A model generated the notes under the pieces. The model was not told the origin of the DNA. It made no database searches and was given only the letters and a program-made list of their open reading frames with translations. Positions 1 to 8,534 of a stretch of DNA of 64,000 bases are shown here, piece by piece. The DNA comes from Nitratireductor aquimarinus. Lineage in GTDB: Bacteria > Pseudomonadota > Alphaproteobacteria > Rhizobiales > Rhizobiaceae. A program made the translations under genes and the position numbers. Within the stretch, counting starts at the first letter, position 1; each line of letters starts with the position of its first letter. Location: contig NZ_JAFKDE010000005.1 of NCBI RefSeq assembly GCF_017255295.1, forward strand, positions 1 through 64,000, written 5' to 3'.

Positions 1-119
1 GCCGACGCTGCAAGCGGGAAACTCTGGTCGGGCTACGCCCTCCCGACGTTCCCCGCTTGCAGCGCAAAGTGGACTACTTTTGCGCCGCCCAATGGCCGAC
101 TTTTACTCCGCCGTTGACA
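1..119 (-). mobile_element. IS21-like element, one terminus (rest outside window)
   Basis: Read on the minus strand from 119, the sequence starts TGTCAACGGCGG and then has two related blocks, AGTAAAAGTCGGCCA and CGCAAAAGTAGTCCA. A 5'-TG end followed by repeats of an (A/C)GYAAAAGTMGKCCA type is how IS21-family ends look. It begins exactly where the upstream phage reading frame stops resembling a tail fibre. No transposase is visible because the element runs left out of the window, so the family call is an inference. Confidence 0.6.
7..63. repeat. Long nested inverted repeat (12-bp outer arms)
   Basis: GCTGCAAGCGGG at 7-18 is perfectly complementary to CCCGCTTGCAGC at 52-63. Inside lies a second pair, GTCGGG at 27-32 and CCCGAC at 42-47. 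It would form a strong two-part hairpin just inside the putative IS end. It may block read-through transcription into the element or be part of its leader. Confidence 0.7.
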
Positions 120-320
120 CGCGGCGGCAAGTCCGGTGATGTCGGAAACCACATGCCCATGGCCATTCTCGGATTTGAGCGCGAGCGACACGAGAATGTT
201 TGCAATGTCCAGGTCGATGCCGGTGATTGCTCCGATCAGGCGCGCAACATCATCCTGCAACTCGTTCTCCTTGAACGGCAGCGGATAGTTCCTGTTCGGC
301 GTGGTGTTTTCTACAGGCAT
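120..320 (-). pseudogene. Tail fibre protein, 5' fragment cut by an IS
   Basis: ATG at 320 opens a frame beginning MPVENTTPNRNYPLPFKENE and containing GHGHVVSDITGLAAA, an N-terminal pattern common in phage tail-fibre proteins, whose N-terminus anchors the fibre to the baseplate. After residue 67 the frame enters the IS-like end at 119 and stops at a TAG at 33-35, after 28 unrelated codons. The gene follows the DUF4815 protein gene by 10 bases, the place where P2-like phages put their fibre genes. The rest of the fibre may lie beyond the element or be lost. A virion made from this prophage would probably lack a working receptor-binding fibre. Confidence 0.7.
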
Positions 321-330
321 GATACCCTCA

Positions 331-3300
331 TCATGGTGCGCTGATGGCGCGGAAATCGTAGGCCATGGGCCGGGCGGAAGGCGTTCCTGTCAGCGTGATG
401 CGAAGCCGGCCGACCGGGTTGGCGTCATGCCCGTCCATCTGGTAGCGCCGTTCGATCCAGCGGGGATCCGTCATCGGGCTTTGAAGCACCTGCGGCACGG
501 CGGTCCAATTGTCGTCTGCCGCGTCCGCCTCAAGCGTGATCGCCGCCCCGCTGGGAATGTTGGTTTTCAGGTAGGAGATCAGCTTGATCGCCGTTCCCAT
601 GTCGAAAGCACGGGTGATGTAGGTGCCGGCATTTCGCACCTTGCCAGACACCGCCAGCACCACCGGGAACAGAATCGGCGACACCCTTTCAGACCCCATC
701 AAGACGGCGCGCACCTGCACCGGCCCGCTATAGTAGTCCTGCCGTTCCCATGCCTGGCCGGGCTGCAGGATAGTGATGGAGCCATCACTGAGCTCAACCT
801 CGAAATGCATCGATGCGGCGGCGGTCGGCAGTTCAACGTCCGCCCGGATGACAAGGTCGCTCATGTCGGCAGCGGTGAACGTGCCCACATCAACCGTCTT
901 GGTCACGGGCGCGAAACGCGCTTCAATGAGCTGGAACGTTACGTCTTCGCCCTGATGCGGTGTCCAGGTCCGTGCGTTGGCAGAGGTGAGCATGGTGCCG
1001 ACCGCATAGGGCTGCGAGGCCACAGGCATTTGCGCCACAGTGTCGAAGTCGCCCAGCGCGGCCGTATGGATCGAATGATCCGCATCGTCCGTCTTGATGA
1101 CGAATGCATACTCCACGCCACCAGAAAGCCAGACGGGATAAGGCAGACGGATTTTCGTCCACTCGCCAATCACAACCGAATGCATGGGATGCAGCGCCTG
1201 CGAGATCACCTTGCGCGTCGGAATGCCGTTCTCCACCTCGACGATCTCAAGAACAATCGAATTGTCAGGATTGCCGATCTGGCAAACCTTCACATTCACA
1301 CCGGCGATATGCCGACCGCCGACGAGCATGAAGGTCTGGGCGATGGGATCGGCGCTGCCGCTACTGTCGCTCCACTGGAACTCCACGCGCGGCGGGGGAT
1401 TGCGCTGCACGGTTACGTCGCGGCTGACCGTGGTGGTGATGACACGGCGCAGCGTCGTGATTTCAACGGAGCCCTGCCCGATGAAAACGGCTTCCGCCTC
1501 CGAGCCGCCTGCCCCCTTCGCATAGACCAGCTTTGAACCGGCTGTGACGTTTTGGGGAATTGTGAAGGTGCCCGAAATCCTGCCTTCAGGATCGGCCGTT
1601 ACCGGCCCGGCCGGTGTGATGTCCAGATCATCGAAAGACAGTTCTTCCAGAATCTCCCCGGCGAAGAACCCCTCGATCGAATAGCTGATTTCGATCTGGC
1701 GCAGGAACTGCAGCAGTTCTTCACGCTGGTCCACGGTGCTGGTTTCGGCAGTCTGACGGCGCGTCGTCGTGGTGGTCTCGGAACCCCATGCCGTGCGGTT
1801 TACCTCGGTCTGCACGTCGACAGGGACGGCCACGGCCTGCGTGCTGTCGGACGTCCATTCCGTTGCCGTCTGCGTCCAGTAATCCACCGGCGGGTTAATC
1901 CGCATCTGCGCCGGCATGGGCTCGAAGTTCATATAGGGATTGATCTTGGTGCAGCGCGTCGCAAGCGGCTGTTCAATGGCAACCTGCTCGGTCCAGTCGA
2001 GCAGCGCCACGTCAGTCAGATTGATTGAATGAAACGTCGGGTCGATGGCAAGGCGCACCAGCCCGTCAAACACGGCGGCTGTCTGCGCCTCGCCCTGATC
2101 GCGATAACGATCAGAGGTGAACGGGTCGACAAACACACCATGCTTTGAAATCGGCTCGCGGCTGTCGATATCGCGCTGCAGGCGCTCAAGCGCGGTCAGG
2201 TCGTAGAGATCGATCAGGCTGTTATACATCCGGTCGATCTTCGCCATGGTGTAGGCGCGCACACCGATATTGCGCACTGCCGGCCTCTCACCCCAGCGGT
2301 TTTCGATCATCGCCAGAGCAAGAACGTCCGCCGGCACCTGCGGCGGCAGCGGATTGGAGCGGCTGGAAATGCCCTTGATGTAGACGGGCGCGCCTTCTTC
2401 ATCGAGCCCGAGAACGTCGATGCGTGGAAGCTGGAAATCATAGTCGACGTGGACCTGACCGCCGTTGACGCCGCCGGCAACCTTAATCGTGGTCGCCGTG
2501 ATTTCCGTTGGAAGGACCGCGCCAAGGAAACGATATTTCACGGTGTAGGAGCTGCCGGCAGCCGGCTCGGAACCACCGGGACCCCATGAAACCCGGTCTC
2601 CGCTACGGGCGTAATCAGTGCCGGCCGCATAGGTCGTGCCGCCCTGCTTCACTTCCATGATGGCCGTGACGCCGGTGTTTGCCAGAGTGTCGAGCCCGCC
2701 GGCGGTCCCGCCCCGCGTCACGGTCTCGGTGACTTCCTTTTCAACCAGCACCTCGTTGATCGTGGCAATCGGTGCATGATTAAGCGTCAGCGTGGTCGGG
2801 TTCGCCCCGAACGTGTGCACCTCGGTCGGGATCCGCGAAAGATCGGACTGTTCTTCCTCGCGGTGGCGCATGGCCGCTTCACGCGTCCGCTTGAACCCAT
2901 TGATGTTGGCGACACCTGCCTCAATCGAAAACACCTGGTCGCCGGCATCCTTGCCAAGCGCCGTCACCCGGCAGCCAGTGACGATGTAATTGCCATTGGC
3001 GTCATAGTCGTAGACCGCAAGCTGCGCATTGATGCCGGTCAGGTTCGGGGGCGGCGTCTGGTCAATGGCAACGCCGTCTTTCAGGAGATAGACCTGATAG
3101 AGATCGCCCTCACCGCCATCGCCGGCAAAACCCCACTGCAGCGAGACGATGCCGCGCGCGGCACCCGGCTCACCCTCGGACATGGATCCGGGATGGAGCC
3201 CATGGAGCGCCGGCTCGTCAATCTCGGTCAGCCATTCCTGTACCAGCCGCACGCCGACGCTCACGGCGCCGGCCATGGGAACACCGACAAGCATTGCCGC

Positions 3301-3582
3301 CGGCACATCCAGCACACGGCCCGCAACATAAATGCGGCCGGGGACAAGCGATACGGTTCCGGCGTCCGGATCGATGATGATGTCTGCACCCTCGACGCGG
3401 TCGCCATCCCGCGCGACCAGATCACCAACGGCCCTCAGTTTGCGGTGCGCGATGGTCTGAGCTTCAACCATCTCGGCGGCCTGGCCGATATGCCCCTCGC
3501 GCGTGACAACGCTGTCCCAGGTCGGGAAGGCCGACGCCCGGTCATATGCACCGGGCAGGCCGCTTTTGTGTTCATATGCCAT
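331..3582 (-). CDS. DUF4815-type large phage baseplate/tail protein
   Basis: About 1,083 residues from the ATG at 3582, preceded by AGGA seven bases upstream; a TTG two codons earlier is a weaker alternative. The N-terminal part (MAYEHKSGLPGAYDRAS, then a long beta-rich region with IYVAGRVLDVPA) resembles the DUF4815 proteins encoded after gpI in phages with P2-like baseplates. The rest is beta-rich with Thr/Ser-rich stretches, as expected for an extended structural protein. It probably joins baseplate wedge to fibre. It starts just after the stop of the gpI-like gene and precedes the interrupted fibre gene. The family assignment is from recall of such phage neighbourhoods; no catalytic motif is visible. 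Confidence 0.75.
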   Translation of the reverse strand: MAYEHKSGLPGAYDRASAFPTWDSVVTREGHIGQAAEMVEAQTIAHRKLRAVGDLVARDGDRVEGADIIIDPDAGTVSLVPGRIYVAGRVLDVPAAMLVGVPMAGAVSVGVRLVQEWLTEIDEPALHGLHPGSMSEGEPGAARGIVSLQWGFAGDGGEGDLYQVYLLKDGVAIDQTPPPNLTGINAQLAVYDYDANGNYIVTGCRVTALGKDAGDQVFSIEAGVANINGFKRTREAAMRHREEEQSDLSRIPTEVHTFGANPTTLTLNHAPIATINEVLVEKEVTETVTRGGTAGGLDTLANTGVTAIMEVKQGGTTYAAGTDYARSGDRVSWGPGGSEPAAGSSYTVKYRFLGAVLPTEITATTIKVAGGVNGGQVHVDYDFQLPRIDVLGLDEEGAPVYIKGISSRSNPLPPQVPADVLALAMIENRWGERPAVRNIGVRAYTMAKIDRMYNSLIDLYDLTALERLQRDIDSREPISKHGVFVDPFTSDRYRDQGEAQTAAVFDGLVRLAIDPTFHSINLTDVALLDWTEQVAIEQPLATRCTKINPYMNFEPMPAQMRINPPVDYWTQTATEWTSDSTQAVAVPVDVQTEVNRTAWGSETTTTTRRQTAETSTVDQREELLQFLRQIEISYSIEGFFAGEILEELSFDDLDITPAGPVTADPEGRISGTFTIPQNVTAGSKLVYAKGAGGSEAEAVFIGQGSVEITTLRRVITTTVSRDVTVQRNPPPRVEFQWSDSSGSADPIAQTFMLVGGRHIAGVNVKVCQIGNPDNSIVLEIVEVENGIPTRKVISQALHPMHSVVIGEWTKIRLPYPVWLSGGVEYAFVIKTDDADHSIHTAALGDFDTVAQMPVASQPYAVGTMLTSANARTWTPHQGEDVTFQLIEARFAPVTKTVDVGTFTAADMSDLVIRADVELPTAAASMHFEVELSDGSITILQPGQAWERQDYYSGPVQVRAVLMGSERVSPILFPVVLAVSGKVRNAGTYITRAFDMGTAIKLISYLKTNIPSGAAITLEADAADDNWTAVPQVLQSPMTDPRWIERRYQMDGHDANPVGRLRITLTGTPSARPMAYDFRAISAP

Positions 3583-3584
3583 GG

Positions 3585-4715
3585 TCAAATCCTGAATATG
3601 CCGCGCATGCGCTGCCGGTCTGTCTTGCCGATCTGGTCTGCACTGGTGGGAAAGTCTCCGACGATCACGCCGCCCGAAAGCGTGTCACCGCCCAGCCACT
3701 GAACTCCGGGTTTCGTCTCCGCCGGCGGCGCACCGCCAATCACCAGAGACCAGGAAGCGAACGCATCGCCCTCGCCTTCGGCGAATGCGGAAAGCGCCTC
3801 CACAAAGATGCGTGACGTGAACTCGTCCGCAGGCTCATAGGTGGACCCGCCCGCCTCAAACCGGCCGGCGAATGCAGGGATGACGCAATGGACCGAGCGC
3901 GCCTTTCGATAGCCGATGACGCTGCCGTCACTCCGACGAAGCACCGCCCAGAACGATTTGCCGAGAAGGCCGGCGGCAATCGCCTGCGCACGCGCTTCCT
4001 CGCCATCTGATGACCATTGGATGCCTGCCGTCGACCATGGGAACGCACCCCAGGCAAGACCGCTCCCCACCACCGGCTCGATCCACACGCCAAGTGCGGT
4101 CAGTTCCGTTTCCGTGAACCTGTGTTCGCCGCCGGCAGGCTCGTGTGTCCGTCCGAATGACCATTTGACGCCGCCCTCATGAAGCCGAACGCCTGACACA
4201 TCGCCCCAGATGCTATTACCCCAGCGCGACCAGCCCCATTCAAATTCCCGGACATTGTATCCGTCATAGCCGCGCCAGAACTCGGAGCGCGCAGGCTGCG
4301 AGAGCCGCACCACCGCCTCGATCGTGTCGAGGTGCGCCTCATCATCGCGGACCCTGTCCAGATCGAGCTCGAACAGGTTCCAGCGCATGCGTCGCGACGG
4401 CGCTTCATGGATCAGGTCATAGGCATAGCCGATCCACGAGAGCGCACGGCGCACCCCCTCCGGGGTTCCCCTGACACGGCTCCACGGCACACCATAGAAA
4501 ATCACGGTCGCGAGGTCGGGCAGGTAAGGCGTGATCGGCCCCAGCCCATACTCCATCACGAGTGCAGGAAGGATGCTCTCGTTCGGCACCCGATATTTGA
4601 AGGCATGGAGCGCCTCGATTGCCGGCGCAAGCTCGGGCCGACGATCAAGGGCTGCGGAGACGGCCTGCTCGGCCGCACTCGAGCTTGATGGCAGGAAGTG
4701 CTGGCGCTCACTCAC
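3585..4715 (-). CDS. Phage tail protein I (gpI-like) baseplate wedge
   Basis: 376 residues, starting with GTG that overlaps the stop of the gpJ-like gene (GTGA). The N-terminal 170 residues carry the gpI pattern: a predicted helical start, LATVIFYGVPWSRVRGT, and ALSWIGYAYDLIHE. In P2-type phages gpI follows gpJ and completes the baseplate wedge. The C-terminal half is Gly/Trp-rich, with WGWSRWGNSIWGDVSG and similar stretches. It is longer than P2 gpI, so it probably carries an added domain. Confidence 0.8.
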   Translation of the reverse strand: MSERQHFLPSSSSAAEQAVSAALDRRPELAPAIEALHAFKYRVPNESILPALVMEYGLGPITPYLPDLATVIFYGVPWSRVRGTPEGVRRALSWIGYAYDLIHEAPSRRMRWNLFELDLDRVRDDEAHLDTIEAVVRLSQPARSEFWRGYDGYNVREFEWGWSRWGNSIWGDVSGVRLHEGGVKWSFGRTHEPAGGEHRFTETELTALGVWIEPVVGSGLAWGAFPWSTAGIQWSSDGEEARAQAIAAGLLGKSFWAVLRRSDGSVIGYRKARSVHCVIPAFAGRFEAGGSTYEPADEFTSRIFVEALSAFAEGEGDAFASWSLVIGGAPPAETKPGVQWLGGDTLSGGVIVGDFPTSADQIGKTDRQRMRGIFRI

Positions 4716-5566
4716 CGTGCCCGCCCCTTATAGGTGAGATCGATGACACCGAACTTCGCCGCCTGATAATCGGCCATTTCCAGATTATCCGTCGGCGTCG
4801 CCAGTTCGACGCGCTGGACACCGGGCTGGTGCAGCGTCGCGATAAGCCAGGACCGGGTGACATCGAAGCCCAGTCCGCCCTCACCCGCCAGGGTCTTGCG
4901 CAGGCTCGCTTCGAGATTGTCGAACACGGTCTGTGGCGCGTCCGGATGGAGCCAGATGTCGGCAGCAACATCGATGATCGCAGCCGTTGCCGGAACCACT
5001 TCAAGGCAATCCGAGATCACACGGACATCATCCGCCGTGACAACGGACCGAACGGCATCGAGCAGAGCCTGATCAGCCTCCCCGTAATTGTCCGCCGCCA
5101 GCACCGAAACATACACGTCCGGCCTGTTATGCCCGCGATAGACGGCCGCGTCCCTGACGCGCGGGCTCGCCCGCAGCGCCGCCGCCCGATACCAGTCGGC
5201 AGGCCCCGCCGTTGAACGCCCGATAATGGAGGCAATCACGCGACTGCGCAGCGCATCGTCCGTTTCCCCGTCAAGGCGAACGACATCATAAAAGCCCGCG
5301 AGATGCTCAAGGTCTGCGCCCTGCGCATAAAGGAGCAGGTTTGAGCGGGCGGCATCATTGATCCGCGCCCGGAGGAGCATTTCGCGAAACGCACAGGCCT
5401 CGGCGACGATCTTGACCGGATCGGTCTCGAGCATGCCCACGTCGTAATCGATGCCGGCAGCGAGAAGGCGTGCCCGCACATCCGAAAGCAGATCCGCAAG
5501 GATGACCTCATAGTCGACAGCCTCGAACACCTCCGGCCGGGGAAGGTTCTGCAACACCTGCGCCAT
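4712..5566 (-). CDS. Baseplate assembly protein J (gpJ-like)
   Basis: 284 residues, typical gpJ length. Family-like stretches include RARINDAARSNLLLYAQG, LEHLAGFYDVVRL and a C-terminal region with LHQPGVQRVELATP. gpJ is the large wedge protein of the P2 baseplate, and the same fold is used in type VI secretion and other contractile systems. Its start lies 38 bases after the stop of the gp25-like gene and its end overlaps the gpI gene by 4 bases, consistent with translational coupling of the two wedge proteins. Confidence 0.9.
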   Translation of the reverse strand: MAQVLQNLPRPEVFEAVDYEVILADLLSDVRARLLAAGIDYDVGMLETDPVKIVAEACAFREMLLRARINDAARSNLLLYAQGADLEHLAGFYDVVRLDGETDDALRSRVIASIIGRSTAGPADWYRAAALRASPRVRDAAVYRGHNRPDVYVSVLAADNYGEADQALLDAVRSVVTADDVRVISDCLEVVPATAAIIDVAADIWLHPDAPQTVFDNLEASLRKTLAGEGGLGFDVTRSWLIATLHQPGVQRVELATPTDNLEMADYQAAKFGVIDLTYKGRAR

Positions 5567-5603
5567 TATCGGCTCCTCTGGGCATCAACGGGTTTTCTGG
5601 CCA

Positions 5604-5987
5604 TCAACGGTTTTTCTGGAATGTGAACGACGCCGACTGGTCGCTTGCGACGGTAAAGTCGCCAAGATGCCCCTTCGGGTAGTAGAGCCCTGAAAGGTCG
5701 AGCCGAACGCGGCCGGTTTCATCCGCTTCGGTGACCTGACAGCCGGTCACTGCAAAACGCGGCTCCCAGCGCGCGATGGCCAGGACGACGGCGGTATAGA
5801 GCGCCAGAATGACCTGATCGCTGAATGGTCGATCAATCAGGTCCATCAGCTCGGATCCGAACTCCCGCCGCATGACGCGTGCGCCGATACGCGTTCTCAA
5901 AATGACATCGACGCTCTGCCTGACATGCGCGAAGCCCGAGAGGGACTGCCATGCAGTCTGGTCTATGCCGGCGCTCACTCCATTCAC
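5604..5987 (-). CDS. Baseplate wedge protein gpW / gp25-like
   Basis: 127 residues with a GTG start overlapping the upstream stop (GTGA). The sequence SVDVILRTRIGARVMRREFG followed by GSELMDLID and ALYTAVVLAIARWEPRF is the T4 gp25 / P2 gpW pattern: a conserved R..FGS..LIDRP core and a helix ending in WEPR. This protein initiates sheath attachment at the baseplate. Its position before gpJ matches P2 order (V-W-J-I). Confidence 0.9.
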   Translation of the reverse strand: MNGVSAGIDQTAWQSLSGFAHVRQSVDVILRTRIGARVMRREFGSELMDLIDRPFSDQVILALYTAVVLAIARWEPRFAVTGCQVTEADETGRVRLDLSGLYYPKGHLGDFTVASDQSASFTFQKNR

Positions 5988-6178
5988 TCCGACTTGACGG
6001 TGTCGGGTTTGACGGCGGCCTTCCCGCCAGCCTTCTTCGAAGAGGATGGCAGGCCCAGCTGATGCCCACGCGGCGGCAGGAAGGCCCGGGCTACACCGTC
6101 GGGCATCGAAACCTCCTTGTCAGAGGCTTCAAACCACGTGCCGCCATAGAACCCGCTGGTGTTCACGATCACTTTCAT
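5984..6178 (-). CDS. Small phage protein, unknown function
   Basis: 64 residues from an ATG at 6178, lying between the PAAR and gp25-like genes and overlapping the latter by 4 bases. The sequence starts MKVIVNTSGFYGGTWFE and ends in a Lys/Ser-rich tail. I recognise no domain. The position suggests a minor baseplate or assembly factor. The frame is supported by tight packing with its downstream neighbour. Confidence 0.6.
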   Translation of the reverse strand: MKVIVNTSGFYGGTWFEASDKEVSMPDGVARAFLPPRGHQLGLPSSSKKAGGKAAVKPDTVKSE

Positions 6179-6190
6179 AATCAGCTCCTG

Positions 6191-6448
6191 TCAGTCACAA
6201 GACCATTTTTGAGCGCCGGAGATCAGCGATGCGCCGCATGCCGTCCTGTCTCCGTGTCGCGCGATTTCGCTGCCTTCGCAGAGCCAGCGGGATGAGCCAT
6301 CAACGATCGGATTGACGCCATGGATCGGGCAGGCGTAGAGATCACCGCGGCGCGCGATCAACTTTCCCTCGCACCACCAGCCGGACGCCGAAGAGACGAC
6401 CTGGCCCCCATGCGAACCCGCATCTCCAAGCCTGACGATTTTGGGCAT
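6191..6448 (-). CDS. PAAR-domain protein (tail spike tip)
   Basis: 85 residues, with its ATG sharing a base with the stop of the gpV-like gene (TGATG). The pattern MPKIVRLGDAGSHGG, a middle CPIHGVNPIVDGS and a closing RHGDRTACGASLISG is typical of PAAR proteins, which fold as a sharp beta cone with a metal held by His/Cys side chains. These cap the gpV spike and help pierce the envelope. Being next to gpV fits this role. Confidence 0.9.
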   Translation of the reverse strand: MPKIVRLGDAGSHGGQVVSSASGWWCEGKLIARRGDLYACPIHGVNPIVDGSSRWLCEGSEIARHGDRTACGASLISGAQKWSCD

Positions 6449-6882
6449 CAGCGCAGGTGGCCGCTCTGTCCGACGAGTTCGATTTTGGGCGCAACCACCC
6501 TTGCCTCGCCTGCACCGATGAGAATGGTCACGTCTCCATGGACGACCATTGCCTCCGGACCATCATGAGGCCGCGGATTGCTGTTGCTCGGCGTCGACAT
6601 ATCGATGACCGCATCTGTGAGATCCCCGCTTTCAGAAACGAGATCGACCTGCTCCCCCACCGTTGGCGGGATATGGGACTTGATCCCGCCGGCCGCGATC
6701 TCCTTCCACGGCACCCATGGCGAGAGGAACGGCCTGTCGCCATCAGAAATCCGCACCCGGGCAAGACCCTTTTTGAGATCCAGTTCCGCTACAACGCCGG
6801 TTCGCTTGCGGTTGCGGCCCCGCCGTTCCAGCTCGGCGATTCTGCGCTCCGCCTCCACGATCCGGTCGATAAAACCAGCCAT
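6448..6882 (-). CDS. Baseplate assembly protein V (spike)
   Basis: 144 residues. After a short N-terminal coiled-coil-like helix (VEAERRIAELERRGRN) comes the OB-fold pattern of gpV: GVVAELDLKKGLARVRI, SPWVPWKE, PPTVGEQVDLVSESGDL, then a beta-helical end. It forms the trimeric membrane-piercing spike of P2-like contractile tails. It leads directly into the PAAR gene by an overlapping stop/start. Confidence 0.9.
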   Translation of the reverse strand: MAGFIDRIVEAERRIAELERRGRNRKRTGVVAELDLKKGLARVRISDGDRPFLSPWVPWKEIAAGGIKSHIPPTVGEQVDLVSESGDLTDAVIDMSTPSNSNPRPHDGPEAMVVHGDVTILIGAGEARVVAPKIELVGQSGHLR

Positions 6883-6885
6883 CTC

Positions 6886-7644
6886 TCACGCTCCCGAAGT
6901 GGTGACGGACTGGATCGTCGCACCGGGAGACACCTCGCCCGCAAGCATGGCGGTGAGTTCTTCCAGCGTGAGACCATAGCGCCGCCGGGTTCCCTGATCC
7001 GCGCCTTCAGCGCCTGAACCAAGCAGCGCATTGATCGAGGCAAGATAGGGGTGGTTCTCTTCCTGCATGGCACTCAGGAGACGGGCCCAGATGCTGGTGT
7101 CCGCAATCTCTTCGCCAAAGACAGGGTCTGCAAGCAGATCAAGGGTCAGGACGATCTGTTGCGCGGCAATCCGCACCCCCTCGGCATCCGAGGCACGGCG
7201 ACGGTCCACCCTGACCACCCGGTTCGAAAGCCCGCGCCATATCTCTGCCCAGGCGTTCTCCGGATCGGAAAGCGTATTGGCGATCTGCCGCCCCACACTG
7301 TCCAGATAAAACTCCATCGCCGCATCGGTAGCCGGAATGCCGATACCACCAAGAACGGTTTCGCCGGTCTCCTGATCGAGTTCCGCCATGGTTGTGGTGA
7401 TGCCGTATTCAATCACCAGCTCCGTCAGCCCTGCCCGGTGCAGCGACCGACCGCCAGCCTGATCTGACGCTTCGCTGCTGTCCACATAGACCGCGATGAA
7501 CGGCTTCTTTGCCTCCGTGCGCAATGCGCCGGCACCGTCGACGTCCAGAACACCGATCTGGCTGTCCAGCACATTGTCACCGACCAGCGTTCGCCCCTTG
7601 ATGGCCCCGATCGTCGCCAGTCGAACAGCAATCCGGCTCAACAT
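6886..7644 (-). CDS. Phage protein, probably tail completion/terminator
   Basis: 252 residues beginning MLSRIAVRLATIGAIKGRTL and containing KKPFIAVYVDSS and RIAAQQIVLTLDLLADPVFG. I cannot assign a named family. The position between the head-tail connector gene and gpV, and the size, suit a neck or tail-terminator protein. Its start overlaps the upstream stop (TGATG) and its end is 3 bases before the gpV gene, so it belongs to the same morphogenesis operon. Confidence 0.6.
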   Translation of the reverse strand: MLSRIAVRLATIGAIKGRTLVGDNVLDSQIGVLDVDGAGALRTEAKKPFIAVYVDSSEASDQAGGRSLHRAGLTELVIEYGITTTMAELDQETGETVLGGIGIPATDAAMEFYLDSVGRQIANTLSDPENAWAEIWRGLSNRVVRVDRRRASDAEGVRIAAQQIVLTLDLLADPVFGEEIADTSIWARLLSAMQEENHPYLASINALLGSGAEGADQGTRRRYGLTLEELTAMLAGEVSPGATIQSVTTSGA

Positions 7645-8021
7645 CAGACTTCCCCCAGCTGCACGACCAGACGCGTCATATGGCGGTCGTCGACACCTAG
7701 AACCTCAAACCACGGCTCTCCGGAGCGTTCCGTGGCCTGCACGCGGTCACCGACATTCACGACAAGGTCCGGATACGCGATCCGGTCGACATGCAGTTCG
7801 CCCCGTTGCGCCGATATCCGCGTTCTCCAGGACCTGGTCAGACTGCCCGCGGCACTCGTTTCCTTGCCCCCGCCAATGCGCAGAACCGCCTCGATGGCGC
7901 GCTGTTCGCGACCGGGATCCAGCATGCCATCCTTCATGAATGAGAACCGCACGGGCTCGGCCATGACCGGGTCGACCTCGCCCATGAGTTCTTCCGCAAG
8001 CCCGCGAAACTCGGAGCGCAT
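7644..8021 (-). CDS. Head-tail connector protein (lambda FII-like)
   Basis: 125 residues. The C-terminal half has GDRVQATERSGEPWFEVLGV followed by RLVVQLGE, the short beta-barrel pattern of head-tail joining proteins of the lambda FII type. It would sit on the portal/gpW ring and link the DNA-filled head to the tail. It lies after a small capsid-region gene and overlaps the next gene by one base. Confidence 0.6.
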   Translation of the reverse strand: MRSEFRGLAEELMGEVDPVMAEPVRFSFMKDGMLDPGREQRAIEAVLRIGGGKETSAAGSLTRSWRTRISAQRGELHVDRIAYPDLVVNVGDRVQATERSGEPWFEVLGVDDRHMTRLVVQLGEV

Positions 8022-8026
8022 GACAG

Positions 8027-8398
8027 CTACTCCGTGGAAGCTGCGCCGGAAGCCCCGCTCTTGCGGGCATCGGCCAGTGCCCGTTCAGCCTCTTCAAGCG
8101 CTGCCTGCGCCTTCCCCTGGCTCTCCAGATCCTGGGCAGCCTCAAGCGCGGCGCGGGCATCTTCGACGGACTTTTCCAGATCCGCGAATTCAACGGGCTG
8201 AGGCTCAACCTTCTTCTGCGCAGCCGGCTTCATCTTTTCGGCGTCATAGGCAAAGCGGTCATCCGTCAGCTGACGTCCATATGCGACCGGCACGCTGACC
8301 GGCTCATGAGGCGGCACCGTCTTTTCCTTGCCGCCCGTGATCTCTGCGGGGAGGATCCCGCCGAACGGAAAAGCAATGCGCATTGTCTTCTTGGCCAT
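8027..8398 (-). CDS. Small head-region phage protein
   Basis: 123 residues from the ATG at 8398, chosen because AGGAGA lies six bases upstream; a longer in-frame extension lacks a good ribosome site. The C-terminal half (DLEKSVEDARAALEAAQDL onward) is predicted coiled coil rich in Ala/Glu, and the N-terminal half is proline-rich. It lies between the major capsid gene and the connector gene. Function unknown; such proteins often help head completion. Confidence 0.65.
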   Translation of the reverse strand: MAKKTMRIAFPFGGILPAEITGGKEKTVPPHEPVSVPVAYGRQLTDDRFAYDAEKMKPAAQKKVEPQPVEFADLEKSVEDARAALEAAQDLESQGKAQAALEEAERALADARKSGASGAASTE

Positions 8399-8485
8399 GG
8401 GTTTTCTCCTGGTTTCCGCATGAGAAAGAACTGGTCCGGGCTCCGGGTGGCTTGCCCTGCCCGCAGATCTTTCCAATGGGGAACG

Positions 8486-8508
8486 GCCCCGCGCATCCCG
8501 CGCGGGGC
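8486..8508 (-). terminator. Strong hairpin after the major capsid gene
   Basis: GCCCCGCGC at 8486-8494 and GCGCGGGGC at 8500-8508 form a perfect 9-bp GC stem with a 5-base loop, 27 bases after the capsid stop codon on the minus strand. There is no U-tract, so it is more likely a partial attenuator or an mRNA-stabilising structure, letting capsid transcript outnumber downstream genes. Confidence 0.5.
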
Positions 8509-8534
8509 TCGCCACCTGCCTTTACGGCTTCACA

